From Aegilops tauschii subsp. strangulata (Eukaryota; Streptophyta; Magnoliopsida; Poales; Poaceae), in contig NC_053040.3 of NCBI RefSeq assembly GCF_002575655.3, positions 152,459,148 through 152,523,147 of the forward strand: a DNA stretch of 64,000 nucleotides, read 5' to 3'. The position numbers and the translations under genes are program-made. Positions 1-11,970 of this stretch are shown one piece after another. Numbering within the stretch: the stretch's first letter is position 1; each line of letters begins with the position of its first letter. A model generated the notes under the pieces. It made no database searches, was not told the origin of the DNA, and saw nothing but the letters and a program-made list of their open reading frames with translations.

Positions 1-17
1 GCATCGTGGGCGTTACA
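1..17 (+). repeat. Last 17 bp of the 5' LTR of copy 1
   Basis: Identical to the end of the 3' LTR at 9831-9847 (GCATCGTGGGCGTTACA), directly followed by the primer-binding site. Confidence 0.9.
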
Positions 18-19
18 AG

Positions 20-36
20 TTGGTAATCAGAGCCAT
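20..36 (+). promoter_or_regulatory. Primer-binding site, tRNA-iMet type with an extra A
   Basis: TTGGTAATCAGAGCCAT follows the LTR end. The plant initiator-Met primer site is TGGTATCAGAGCCA; here one extra A sits after TGGTA. The same variant is present in copy 2 at 62145, so it is a family character rather than a local mutation. Confidence 0.75.
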
Positions 37-1171
37 CCCCGACTTAGGAGCCCCCTGCTTGATCGAATCGCTGGCGTTGTTGAGTCTAGATCAAAAATGT
101 TTTGAGTCTTAGGATTATATATATCGGAGAGTAGGATTCTTTTTACTCCTCAGTCCCTTCGTCGCTCTGGTGAGGTCTCCTGACGTAGAGTTTTGACTAC
201 TCTCTCCTCAAATTTCACTAAAAAAAATTTTAGGATCACGCGGGTATCTTGGAATCGTTCCGATGGATTTGTGACGAGAACATTGTTCTTGGTGCCTCCT
301 GACATTTAGGGGTTGTGGCAGTGTCCCGGGGAGTTGAGCTCCGAGGTGTTGTCGTCACAATTTTATCGTTGCAGTTCTGGAATACCTGAGTTTCGCCGAC
401 ATCGAAATCTCTTTTATGTAGTTGTTGGTGAGATCACCTCAACGCCACCCAGTACTGGGGCGGGAGTTCGGGAGTATTGCCATAACTTGCATAACGGATG
501 TTTTTCGAAGGTTGAGGTAAACGATTTCCGAAGGTTTCTTGGTTATGTGTTGACGGATGGATACAGCTGGATCTAGGGATTGCTAGTTTGGGTGATATAT
601 TTTGTGTCCCCTGTATCCCCTACACCAGATTGCATAACCAGAAAGTTTTGAGAGTTTATAAGTGGGAATTCAAGTAGCCTTAGGATATCTTTCCGACAGA
701 CGCATGATATGAGATTGGGGTTCGACGTCTAGTGGTCCGCCTGTATACGGTTGATTTTTCAGTGGTCTCGTTGTGTCTTAAAGAGTCCATGGCTTTGCCG
801 ACTCGGGGACGCTTCGTATGTCATGTGCACAGCCTTGTACATGATGGTGCTGTACGATTGAGCCCGTGTGGGCCCCACCACGAAAACTTCGGACGAAATA
901 TCTATCATATGTTTGTTCCGGCTTATTCTGCAAGCCAATACTTTGTTTTATTTTGTATTGTGGTATTCGAGTTGCTTCGAATTCATATGATCATTCCATA
1001 TCTCTTTCAAGTGGCTTCTCAACTTATGGAAGTGTGATGTTTTACTACGGAATTCATTCGTTCATCTTCGTTCGAATGTTTATTGTGAAGACTATATGTT
1101 GCAATTTCTATCCGTTGATTCTACTTATCTATCTGTCTATCAAGATGCTAACGGATGTCACCCTCTTCAGG
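37..1171 (+). other. Untranslated leader of copy 1
   Basis: About 1.1 kb between primer site and gag with no recognisable domain. It is nearly the same as 62160-63242 in copy 2. Copy 1 has an extra stretch around 931-1000 relative to copy 2, where the text jumps from a position near 63060 to the matching later part. I see no gene here; packaging and dimerisation signals would be expected in such a leader but cannot be read by eye. Confidence 0.6.
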
Positions 1172-4100
1172 ATGGCTCCGCCAACGCGTCAGAATCCGGA
1201 TCGCAATGAAGGGAGTCAAGCGAACCCTCCGCCACCACCTCCACCTCCGGAGGCATGGCAAGCAATCATGGCAGCCACCAACGCCAATGCTCAGATGATT
1301 CTGCAACTCTTGCAAGAACGTACTCAAGGGCAAGGCAATCAAGGCAATCAAGGTCAAGGCAACAATCAGTTCCACTTTGCCACTCTCAACCAGTTTCTCG
1401 CAAATCAGCCCAAGTCTTTCAGCTACTGTGCCGAGGCCACGGATGCCGATGATTGGCTCGTGGACATCAACAAGCATTTTGAATGTAGCAATGTCAGGCC
1501 TGAGGACTTTGTCAAGTTTTCTTCTTTCCAGCTCAAGGACCAAGCTGCTGATTGGTTTTAGCAATACAAAGATTCCAGAGGAGGTCGTGTGATCACTTGG
1601 ATTGACTTCTGTCGGGACTTCAAAGCGCACCACATTCCACAAAGTGTTGTTGAGAGCAAGCGTGAGGAGTTCCGCAATCTCAAGCAAGGCAACATGTCTG
1701 TGTATCAATACAACATTCAGTTTCAGAAACTTGCTCGCTTCGCTAAACAAGACGTTCCTGATGAAAAGAGCATGATCTATCACTTCAGAGGTGGCCTTAA
1801 AGAGGATCTACAGTTAGCTCTCGTTCTTGTTGAGCCTACTCACTTTGATCAATTCTACAATATGGCACTGAAGCAAGAGGCTGCTCAGCTCAAGTGTGAG
1901 GCTTCTAAGAAGAGAGTCAGAGACGCAGTTCAGTCTCCTTCTTCCTCACTTGTTGCAGCTAAGCAACAGAAGTTCTGGTTGCCTCCTCCTCCTCCGTTTC
2001 GTCAGCCTTACCAGCAGAAGAACAAAGGTGGCCATGGTTCGTCCAACTCTTCCAACTCTGGCTATCAGAACAAGTCTCGGAATCAAGCTCCAAAGTCCAA
2101 TGCTCCTTATCACCGTCCACTCTCAGAGGTGACTTGCAACAAATGTCAGCAGAAAGGTCACTATGCTAACAAGTGCTTCAACCAGAGGCGTCTTCCTCCT
2201 CCTCCTCCTGTCAGATCTTCCAGCAATGCAGTGGTCAAGCATAATCCAAAGTCTGCAAAGGTGAACATGATGAATGCAGCTCAAGCGGAGGAATCTACTG
2301 ATGTGATAATGGGTAATCTTCCTGTTAACGATATTCCTGCAAAAGTTCTTTTTGATTCTGGTGCATCGCTTTGTTTCATGTCAAGACCGTTTTTTGCCAA
2401 GCATGAATTCACTTGCTCTCATCTGAGTAAACCCATGGATGTCGTTTCTCCGGGTAAACGTTTGAGTTCTAGTATGATGGTTCCGGATGTTTCCATCAAG
2501 ATGGGAGACTACATATTTCAGTCTTCTCCAATTGTTCTTGGTGACTCGGATATTGATCTAATTCTCGGGATGGACTGGCTTTCTAAGCACAAGGCTCAAC
2601 TTGATTGTGCTGCCAGGGAAATTCAATTGACACACTCGTCTGAGGATGTGATTATTTTTGCCGCTCGTGATGAAACCATTCGGTTTTTCTCTCTCAATGA
2701 GAAGGGTGAATTGAATGCCATCTCTCAAATTCCAGTCGTTTGCGAGAATCAAGATGTCTTTCCAGAAGAGCTTCCGGGTATGCCTCCTCATCGGCCAGTT
2801 GAGTTCGTTATCGAACTAGAGCCTGGCACTGAAACCGTTTGCAAGCGTCCATACAAGCTTGGACCAAACGAGCTGAAGGAATTGAAGAAACAGCTCGATG
2901 AACAAGAGCGTCTGGGTTTGATCAGACCGAGTTCTTCTCCATGGGGTTGTGGTGTTCTTTTTGTCAAGAAGAAGGATGGCACGGACCGACTTTGTGTCGA
3001 CTACCGTCCATTGAACAAGAAGACAATCAAGAACAAGTATCCACTTCCCAACATCAATGAGCTTTTTGAGCAACTCAAGGGCGCTAAAGTATTCTCGAAG
3101 CTTGACCTTCGTATGGGTTATCATCAGATTCGCATTCGTGAAGAAGATATTCCCAAGACAGCATTCAGAACAAGCTTTGGTTCTTATGAATATACTGTCG
3201 TGTCTTTCGGCCTTGTCAATGCTCCTACGGTGTTCTCTCGGATGATGAATTTCATCTTCAACCCCTATACCAATGAATTCGTTCTGGTGTATCTCGATGA
3301 TATCTTGGTCTTCTCCAAGAATAAGCAGGATCATGCCAAACATTTGCGATTGGTGCTCGACAAGCTCAGAGAGTATCAATTCTATGCGAAGTTCTCCAAA
3401 TGTGAGTTTTGGCTCGATGAAGTTCTTTTCCTTGGTCACATCATCTCTGCCAAAGGCATCGCTGTTAACCCTGAGAAGGTGTCCGCAGTTCTGGATTGGG
3501 AACCTCCTCAAAATGTCAAGCAGCTCCGCAGTTTTCTGGGTCTTGCAAGCTATTGCCGAAGATCCGTTGAGAATTTCTCCAAGATTGCAAAACCTCTTTC
3601 CAACCTCCTACAGAAGCATGTGAAGTATGTCTCGTCTCCTGAGTGTGACGTTGCTTTCAACACTCTCAAAGAGAAACTAGTCACAGCTCCTGTCTTGACT
3701 CCTCCTGATGAATCCAAGCCGTATGAAGTTTTCTGTGATGCTTCTCTCCAAGGTCTCGGTGCCGTGTTAATGCAAGAGAATAAAGTTGTGGCCTATACCT
3801 CTCGGCAGTTGAAGCCCAACGAGAAGAACTACCCCACTCACGATCTTGAGTTGGCGGCAGTTGTCCATGCGTTGATTACGTGGAGACATCTCTTGTTGGG
3901 AAGACAAGTGGACATTTTCACTGATCACAAGAGTCTCAAGTATATCTTCACTCAGCCCAACCTCAACCTCAGGCAGACTCGATGGGTCGAAATGATTCAA
4001 GAGTACAATCCGAGTATCGAATATACTCCAGGCAAGGCCAATGTCATTGCAGATGCTTTAAGCAGGAAGGCTTATTGCAACAGCTTAATTCTCAAGCCTT

Positions 4101-5623
4101 TCCAACCGGATCTTTGTGAAGCTTTCCGCAAGCTGAATCTCCAAGTTGTTCCTCAAGGCGTTCTTGCCAACCTCATAGTATCTCCTACTTTGGAAGATCA
4201 AATTCTTGAGGCACAACTCCTTGATGCCATGGTGAAGAAGGTGAAACGTGGTATCGACAAGGGTCTTTCCAAATACAAGTGCTATCGCATTGATGACAGA
4301 GACACTTTGTTCTTCGAGGACCAGATTGTGGTTCCGAAAGGTGATCTAAGGAAAGTCATAATGAACGAAGCGCACAATTCTCTCCTTTCCATTCATCCTG
4401 GAAGTACGAAGATGTATCAAGACCTCAAGCAGTCGTATTGGTGGACTCGAATGAAGCGAGAAATTGCTCAATTCGTGAATGAATGTGATGTCTGCCGAAG
4501 AGTGAAAGCAGAACACCAACGACCAGCTCGTCTCCTCCAACCTCTTGCTATCCCAGAATGGAAGTTTGATCATATCGAAATGGACTTCGTGACTGGATTT
4601 CCCAAGTCCAAGCGCGGAAATGACGCTATCTTCGTTGTCATCGACAAGCTCTCTAAAGTGGCTCATTTCCTTCCTATCAAAGAATCCATCACAGCAGCTC
4701 AGCTGGCAGAGCTCTACACCTCCAGAATTGTCTCTTTGCACGGCATTCCGCAATTGATTTCTTCAGATCGTGGAAGCATCTTCACCTCTAAGTTCTGGGA
4801 CTCCTTCCAGAAGGCCATGGGCACAAACATTCGCTTCAGCACAGCTTTTCATCCTCAAACTAGTGGCCAAGTCGAGCGAGTCAATCAAATTCTTGAAGAT
4901 ATGCTCAGGGCTTGTGTCATTTCCTTTGGCATGAAATGGGAAGATTGTCTTCCTTATGCCGAATTCTCCTACAACAACAGCTTCCAAGCGAGTTCGGGCA
5001 AGGCCCCATTCGAGATTCTCTATGGCAGAAAGTGACGTACTCCTCTCAATTGGTCAGAGACTGGTGAATGCCAACTTCTTGGAAATGAATTAATCATTGA
5101 AGCTGAAGAAATGTGTAAAGTCATCCGTGATAATCTCAAAGCCGCGCAATCGCGTCAGAAAAGTTACTATGATAGTAAGCATCGTGATTTGGCTTTCGAG
5201 ATCGGAGACCATGTCTACCTCCGCGTCTCTCCACTGAAAGGCACTCGTCGCTTCGGTATCAAAGGGAAGCTTGCCCCTTGATACGTGGGTCCTTTCAAGA
5301 TCATTGGCAAAAGAGGCGACCTCGCCTATCAACTTGAGCTTCCTTCCAACTTCGCGAACGTGCACGATGTGTTCCACGTGTCACAGCTCCACAAGTGCTT
5401 CAAGACGCCTGAGCGCACTATCAACTTCGAAGAGATTGACCTTCAAGAAGATTTGTCTTATCAGGAGCACCCAGTTGCTATTCTTGAAGAAACTGAGCGC
5501 AAGACTCGCAACAAGTCCATCAAATTCCTGAAAGTGAAGTGGTCGCACCATTCCGACCGGGAAGCCACATGGGAACGCGAGGACCATCTCCGTTCCGAAT
5601 ATCCGGAGTTCTTTCAGTCCTAG
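1172..5623 (+). pseudogene. gag-pol: gag-pol polyprotein of the chromovirus, three in-frame stops
   Basis: One reading frame of 1484 codons without any frameshift, from ATG 1172 to TAG 5623, broken by stops at 1559 (TAG), 5033 (TGA) and 5278 (TGA). Visible in order: gag with a poly-Pro N-terminus; CCHC zinc knuckle near 2135; protease motif FDSGAS at 2351; RT with YLDDIL at 3290; RNase H from about 3730; integrase with HHCC zinc finger about 4370-4500 and D, D, E motifs near 4580, 4766 and 4873; and a C-terminal chromodomain about 5460-5610. The stop at 1559 replaces a Gln codon that copy 2 keeps (63627 region). The stop at 5278 (TGA where an Arg is expected before YVGPFK) fits a CGA to TGA change, typical of methyl-CpG decay. 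The start is the ATG that opens the conserved gag and is shared with copy 2 at 63243. Dead as it stands, but recently so. Confidence 0.93.
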
Positions 5624-5642
5624 ATCTCGGGACGAGATCCTC

Positions 5643-5659
5643 TCGTAGTGGTGGAGTGT
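5643..5659 (+). promoter_or_regulatory. Polypurine tract of copy 1
   Basis: Purine-rich TCGTAGTGGTGGAGTGT directly abuts the 3' LTR start TGTAACACCCC. This is where plus-strand DNA synthesis would start. Confidence 0.65.
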
Positions 5660-6192
5660 TGTAACACCCCGCATGTAACTTGCCATATTTGTAACTCCGA
5701 CTCTTGCCATTTTCGGCTATGTGATATGTTTTCCCTCCGTTGTCGGGTTTTGTCTTTCGTTTTGTATTTTGTCATGTCATGCATTTTCATATCATGTCAT
5801 CATGTGCATTGCATTCGCATACGTGTTCGTCTCATGCATCCGAGCATTTTCCCCGTTGTCCGTTTTACAATCCGGCGCTCCTATCTCCTCCGGTGCACCC
5901 CTCTAGTTTTCTTTCGTGTGCGTGTGTCAAACTTTCTCGGAATGGACCGAGGCTTGTCAAGTGGCCTTAATATACCACCCAGAGACTACCGGTCAAGTTT
6001 CGTTCCATTCGGAGGTCGTTTGGTACTCCAACGGTTAACCGGGCATCCGCAAAGTCCTTTTGAGTATCCAGAAAAAACCCCTCCAAAACCAGCCCAAAAC
6101 CCACCAAACTCTCTTCCATGCTCTAGTTTGTTCGATCACGATCGTGTGGGCGAAAACCGCACCTCATTTAAAGCCTCCTAGCTCCCTCTACC

Positions 6193-6200
6193 TATAAATA
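6193..6200 (+). promoter_or_regulatory. TATA box of the long LTR
   Basis: TATAAATA in a CTCCCTCTACC context, followed about 40 bp on by the GC-rich leader. Copy 2 has the altered TATTTATA at the same place (about 60410). Marks the probable U3/R boundary. Confidence 0.6.
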
Positions 6201-8144
6201 TGTGGGCATCCCGAATTACAACTGCAGACGAACCCTAACCCTCTCCCTCCGCGCCGCGCCGGACGCGTCCGCCCGCGCCGGACACGTCCGCCGCCGCGCC
6301 CCGGCCAATCCCGTGGCGACACGTCGCCGCCGTCCTCGTCCCCGCCGCCGGCCCGCAGGGCCCATCGCCGGCCCTCCCGGGCCCGAGCCGAGCGCCGCCT
6401 CCGCGCCCCGCGCGCCGCTCGCCCCGTCGCCGCCGGCCGGCCCCGCCTTCTCCGCCGCCGCCCGACGCGGCCCCGCCGCCGCCCGCCGCCGCCGGTCTCC
6501 CCGCCGGACCCCGCCGCCGGCGCGCCACCGCCTCCTTCCCCCGGGCCGCCGCGCCTCCTCTCCCTCCTTCCCCGTCGCCGGCCAGGAGCACAGGCCCGAT
6601 CTGATCTGGTAGCCTCGTGCCCGTTGACTTTCTCTCGAACCCCCCCAAATTTCTTCCAAGTCCCCAGTAATTTTCAGCAAGTGCTCCTGTTCCTGATGCG
6701 ATAACTTCTTGCATGTAGCTCCGATTCGCGCGTATAATATGTCGAATTGTTCGCCTCGTGATGCTCTTAATTTTGTTCAATTGCACCATGTTCATTAGAG
6801 GTCATCTTGATGCCCAAATATTCGTTGGAAGAGGGCTAGTTGCTGTTAATCTCTGGTTCTTAGCAGAACTTGGAGATTTGTCATTTTTGTATCATTTAAT
6901 CTGTGCATCTTTTGAGCATGAGCTCTACATGTGTTTTGAAGTATGCCATGCCATCTTTCCAGTGGTATAGTCCAGGTATTTTTTTGATCTCTGCGGTGAC
7001 TAGCACAAGCATGCAAAGTAGGCCCCGTAATATTTCTGATTTCAGGGACTTCGTGATTTCTCTAAGTCTTTGTCTGGTGTAATTTTGTTGCCATGTAAAC
7101 TTGATACTACAGAGAGATCCATGCATAATTTGGAGATGTTCAGTAAGGATGTTTTGTAGCTATAGTTGTAATGGATCCATTTCCGCAATTGTTCGCAATC
7201 ATGGAGTGCCATAGCATGACTTAATATTGCTCTACTTTTGCTATAAAATATTTCTGGCAGATTCTTAACATGATATGCATTTTTGCCAAGCTTATTGTAG
7301 TTGATCCATACATGCTATGCAATTGTTCTTGCCATGGATAGCTTCATAAACATTCCATCTTGCTGTAGGTATTCTTGGTTTGTGATGCATTGCTTTGTAG
7401 TGAGTGCATCAAGCTCACAAAGAGGCCTACATATTAATATTTCTGCCATGCTCTGTTTTCTGCTAAGTCTGAAACCTGATAACGAAACTTGCTATGTTTA
7501 CATGCTTGCCATCATATCTTCTGGTCCTTTTTGCCTCATGGTCAGTAAGGGACTTTTGTCATGTGCATTTAGTAGAACACTACCATGCCTTGTTTTGCTA
7601 TGTTAAGTTCCTGTAGCATGTTGATTTCGTGCTCTCAACATTGCTACCTGATGCTGTTTTCTGCCATGTCCAGTTTTTCACCAAGTCTGTGAACCTGTAA
7701 TCTTTTGCACTTTTTCCATGCTTGTTTGAGCTTCATATGCTGTGAACTAGCCGTAGCTCAGTGTTCATCTTTTGTCAAGCATCTCCTGTAGATTACTGCC
7801 ATGTGCTTTGTTGCTATGTTGGGGTGCTGTAGCATTGTTGCTTGTTGCATTTTATGTGCTATCTTGCTGTTTATCGCAGATTCGTGTCATTCTTGTTTTG
7901 CTTGCCATTTGCAAACCGTGCATCCGATTCCGGTGATCCTTATATCGATTTCGACCGAAATCATCTCACCTTTCTAGTGGCATGCTTGGTTTGCCAAGTT
8001 ACTGCCATGTTCATCATTTTCCTTCCGGAGCACGCATATGCATCACATATCATATCTTGCATATCATACATGTTTTGCATCATGTTGCTTGCGCATTTCT
8101 CGTTGTTGATTGTGGTTCCGTTTGTTTGTGTTCTTGTCTTGGGT

Positions 8145-8228
8145 AGAACCGGGAGACGAGTTCATGAACGAGGAACCTGTCGAGTACACTTACGAGGATC
8201 AAGCTTTCGACAACTCTGAGAATCTTGC
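8145..8228 (+). other. Exon-like acidic block A inside the LTR
   Basis: A pyrimidine-rich tract ending TTGGGTAG precedes an open stretch rich in Glu/Asp (contains MNEEPVEYTYEDQAFDN). It ends LeuAla + G before GCAAGAGG, which resembles the donor of GC-AG introns. It can join in phase to block B at about 9467. Not a recognised family; described only from splice-like borders and composition. Confidence 0.4.
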
Positions 8229-9466
8229 AGGCAAGAGGACCACCCCTCGAAATCACTTCTATCTTTGCTTTGCTAGTTGTTCGCTCTATTGCCATGCTCC
8301 GCTATCTATCACTTGCTATATCATGTCTCCTATTTTAGCCATGTCAGCCCTAACCATCCTTTCCTAGCAAACCGTTGTTTGGCTATGTTACCGCTTTTGC
8401 TCAGCCCTTCTTATAGCGTTGCTAGTTGCAGGTGAAGTTGAAGTTTGTTCCATGTCGGAACATGGATATGTTGGGATATCACAATATCTCTTACTTAATT
8501 AATGCATCTATATATATTTGGTAAAGGGTGGAAGGCTCGGCCTTATGCCTGGTGTTTTGTTCCACTCTTGCCGCCCTAGTTATTGTTATACCGGGATTAT
8601 GTTCCTTGAGTTTGCGTTCCTTACGCGGTCGGGTGATTTATGGGACCCCCTTGACAGTTCGCCTTGAATAAAACTCCTCCAGCAAGGCCCAACCTTGGTT
8701 TTACCATTTGCTACCTAAGCCTTTTCTCCCGGGTTTTCGCGAGCCCGAGGGTCATCTTATTTTAACCCCCCCGGGCTAGTGCTCCTTCGAGTGTTGGTCC
8801 GAACCGAGCATCCTGCGGGGCCACCTCGGGGAAACTCGAGGTCTGGTTTTACTCGTAGCTTGACTTATCCGGTGTGCCCTGAGAACGAGATATGTGAAGC
8901 TCCTATCGGGATTTGTCGGCACATTCGGGCGGCTTTGCTGGTCTTGTTTTACCATTGTCGAGATGTCTTGTAAACCGGGATTCCGAGACTGATCGGGTCT
9001 TTCCGGGAGAAGGTTTATCCTTCGTTGACCGTGAGAGCTTATGATGGGCTAAGTTGGGACACCCCTGCAGGGTATTATCTTTCGAAAGCCGTGCCCGCGG
9101 TTATGAGGCAGATGGGAATTTGTTAATGTCCGGTTGTAGATAACTTTTTACTTGACCCAATTAAAATACATCAACTGCGTGAGTAGCCGTGATGGTCTCT
9201 TCTCGGTGGAGTCCGGGAAGTGAACACGGTCTGTGTTATGTATGACGTAAGTAGGTGTTCAGGACCTCTTCTTGGTCATTGCTAGATGACGTCCGTTCCA
9301 TTGCTTCTCTTCTCGCTCTCATTTTGGCAAGTTGGCCACCATATATGCTTTTGCCGCTGCAGCTCCACCTCTTTGCACCTCCTTGTCCTATAAGCTTAAA
9401 TAGTCTTGATCTCGCGGGTGTGAGATTGCTGAGTCCCCGTGACTCACAGATACTTCCAAACAGTTG

Positions 9467-9568
9467 CAGGTGCCGACGATGCCAGTGCCGACGATGGCGT
9501 CGATCTCAAGTGGGAGTTCGACGAGGAACGTGGTCGTTACTATGTGTCTTTTCCTGATGATCAGTAGT
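9467..9568 (+). other. Exon-like acidic block B inside the LTR
   Basis: Preceded by an acceptor-like CAGTTGCAG. An open frame contains [19 protein letters not shown] and ends in TAG at 9568. Joined to block A at the G of its last split codon, the frame is kept. It could be the last exon of a host-gene fragment captured in the LTR, or chance. The deleted LTR of copy 2 lacks both blocks. Confidence 0.4.
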
Positions 9569-9847
9569 GGAGCCCAGTTGGGACGATCGGGGATCTAGCA
9601 TTTGGGGTTGTCTTATTTTCATCTGGATTTTGACCGTAGTCGGTCTATATGTTTGTATTTTGGATGATGTATGATGATATTTATGTATTGTGTGAAGTGG
9701 CGATTGTAAGCCAACTCTTTATCCCATTCTTGTTCATTACATGGGATTGTGTGAAGATGACCCTTCTTGCGACAAAACCACTATGCGGTTATGCCTCTAA
9801 GTCGTGCCTCGACACGTGGGAGATATAGCCGCATCGTGGGCGTTACA

Positions 9848-10772
9848 ACAACATCCTTGCCGGCAGCTCCTGGGAGCTCGGCGGGAAAGTACTTGCCGGG
9901 GCCTGATTTCCTCCTCTTGTTCTGCCCTGTTGATGGTTCAACGGATGGTTTAGTTAATCGAAGCACAAAAGTACCTGGTTCCACAGGCAATTTGAAGGCA
10001 GCGCGTTTCGACAAGTAGTCGGCGAACGCACTGCCGTTCTCCACTCGGGGAACATGCTCCGCTTGTATACCGTCAAAACGCTCTTCCAGCTTCCTCACTT
10101 CATCTACGTAGGCTTCCATCAATGGGCTTTGATAATCTTTGTTGACTTGCTTGACGACAAGCTGTGAATCACCCCTGACGATGATCCTCTTGATTCCGAG
10201 GTCTGCTGTGATCCTGAGTCCGGCAAGCAACCCCTCGTATTCAGCAGTGTTGTTTGTTGATATCTCCCTGGGAAAGTGCATCTGGACTACGTACTTGAGG
10301 TGCTCTCCGGTGGGTGCGACGAGCAGCACACTAGCACCGGCGCCTTGCAGCGAGAAAGCCCCGTCAAAGTACATAATCCAGTTGCGACTTGTTTCCTTCC
10401 CGGGAGAGCGTTCTCCTGAATCTCTTCGTCGGGCGTTGAGGTCCATTCCGCAATGAACTCCGCCAAGACTCTACTCTGAATTGTCGAAGTGCTTTCAAAC
10501 TTCAAACCAAAGCTCGACAGTTCCAAAGCCCATTCCACAATCCTCCCGGTTGCGTCCGGGTTATGCAATATCCGTTGCAACGGGAAGCGTGTGACGACGG
10601 TGATTTCATGTGCTTGGAAATAATGACGCAGCTTCCTCGAGGCCATAAGGAGGCCGAAGAGCAATTTCTGCCCACCGGAGTACCTTGACCTAGCCCCCTG
10701 CAAGAGGGAGCTGACAAAGTAAACCGGGTGCTGCATCATCATCTTCTTCTGCACTATTTCATTTGGTTGCAT
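9848..10772 (-). pseudogene. pol: RNase H and second (archaeal-type) RNase H domains, truncated
   Basis: The minus-strand frame from 10772 to about 10450 shows the retroviral RNase H end (PVYFVSSLLQGARSRY, then a LLMASRKLRHYFQAHEITVV stretch). From 10446, in another frame, comes the second RNase H: YFDGAFSLQGAGASVLLVAP, NNTAEYEGLLAGL and RGDSQLVVKQ, with the acidic residues of the RNase H fold. The chromovirus insertion at 9848 truncates it; apparent coding beyond that is LTR sequence. The frame change against the RT part shows at least two compensating indels. Confidence 0.8.
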
Positions 10773-10899
10773 CGCTTCTGCTTTGCCAGCGTCATACTCT
10801 ACCGGGGCCTTGCCTTACCGGCACCAGGCCCTGCCGAGGGAGCTCTGGTTTGCCTTCCGCCAGCCCTGCTGTTGCCACTGCCTCTTCGTCGACCTCCCT

Positions 10900-11931
10900 C
10901 TATGCCACTAGCGCGGCGCTGACCACTTGGTACGTTGCCGCTAGATATAGGAGCAACGGTTCTCGTGGTTTAGGTGCAACCAGTATTGGCGTAGAGGAGA
11001 GGTACTTCTTCAAATCCTGCAGGGCTGCCTCGGCCTCTGGGGTCCATTCCATTGGACCCGCCTTTTTCAAGATTTTGAAAAAGGGAAGGGCACGCTCAAC
11101 AGACTTGGAGATGAACCTGCTCATGGCGGCAATGCAGCCAGTGAGTCGATGCACATCCTTGATCCGCCTAGGCGCCTCAATTTTCTCAATGGCCTTGATC
11201 TTATCTGGATTCGCCTCGATCCTACATTGTGACACAAAGAACCCGAGAAGTTTGCCGGACGGAACGCCGAAGACACACTTCTCATGGTTCAGCTTGAGGT
11301 TGATCTTGCGCAAATTTGCAAACATCTCTTCTAAATCTTGTACGAGTGTTGCCCTGTCCTTGGTTTTGACCACTATGTCATCCATATAAGCTTCCATATT
11401 TCTATGCAGCTGAGGCTCAAAACCAATTTGGACTGCTCTCGCAAACGTCGAGCCAGCGCTCTTCAACCCGAAAGGCATTCGTATGAAACAATACGTACCA
11501 CATGGGGTGATGAACGCTGTCTTCTCTTCATATTCTTTCGTCATGAAGATCTGGTGGTATCCCAAGTAAGCGTCGAGGAATGATAACAGGTCGCACCCGG
11601 CCGTGGAGTCAACAATCTGGTCGATGCGCGGCAACGGGAAAGGGTCCTTCGACCAAGCCTTATTGATATCTGTGTAATCAATACACAACCTCCACTTCCC
11701 ATTTGCCTTGCGCACCACCACCGGATTGGCCAACCTCGTCAGATGAAGTACTCCCCTCACCAAGCCTGCCGCTTCTAACTTGATGATCTCCTCCGTGATG
11801 AACTCCTGCCATTCCAAAGTTTGCTTCCTGACCTTCTGCTTGACAGGTCGCGCATGAGGACAGACAGCAAGATGGTGCTCAATCACCTCCCTGGGAACGC
11901 CGAGGATGTCGGATGCTTGCCATGCAAACAC
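10900..11931 (-). pseudogene. pol: Reverse transcriptase domain of the Tat element
   Basis: 343 codons without a stop. Motifs: NPVVVRKANGKWRLCIDYTD, FLDAYLGYHQI, FIRMPFGLKSAGSTF and the active site AYMDDIVVK, so the catalytic Asp pair is intact. It is in the same frame as gag-protease upstream (stop at 11971) and ends at a TAG after SAALVA. Copies reverse-transcribed element RNA in the ancestral element; now non-functional because the polyprotein is broken on both sides. Confidence 0.88.
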
Positions 11932-11970
11932 ATCGACATTCGCCCGCAGGAAAGTGACGAGCGTGCCTTC

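Larger units (their letters stand above)
1..9847 (+). mobile_element. Ty3/gypsy chromovirus (Tekay/Del-like), copy 1
   Basis: Nearly complete LTR retrotransposon whose 5' LTR lies mostly outside the window; only its last 17 bp are present, ending GTTACA. A tRNA-iMet-like primer site, leader, gag-pol, polypurine tract and a full 3' LTR follow. LTR ends are inverted (TGTAAC...GTTACA). Domain order is gag, zinc knuckle, protease, RT, RNase H, integrase, chromodomain, as in the chromovirus branch; the very long LTR fits the Tekay/Del group. It interrupts the second RNase H domain of a minus-strand Tat element at 9848. The TSD cannot be confirmed because the other side is outside the window. A second copy of the same family begins at 59874. 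Confidence 0.9.
5660..9847 (+). repeat. 3' LTR of copy 1 (4188 bp)
   Basis: Begins TGTAACACCCC, ends GGGCGTTACA. A TATA box lies about 530 bp in (6193), followed by a very GC-rich block about 6236-6605, then T-rich sequence to about 8140 that looks intron-like. Two short exon-like acidic coding blocks follow (8145-8228 and about 9467-9568). The copy-2 LTR (59874-62142) lacks the part from about 7656 to 9606. Confidence 0.9.

Noticed and set aside
313..576. 87-codon frame conserved in both chromovirus leaders (also 62438-62701)
   Set aside because: Starts with TTG, matches no family, and its conservation is explained by the copies being nearly identical throughout the leader.
1148..1783. 211-codon minus-strand frame opposite gag (also 63219-63854)
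   Set aside because: Mirror of conserved gag codons; no start context, domain or splice signal.
6202..6795. Long Arg/Pro/Ala/Gly frames on both strands in the GC-rich LTR blocks (also 60360-60950)
   Set aside because: GC-rich repeats give open frames in many phases at once; the two copies do not share the encoded protein.
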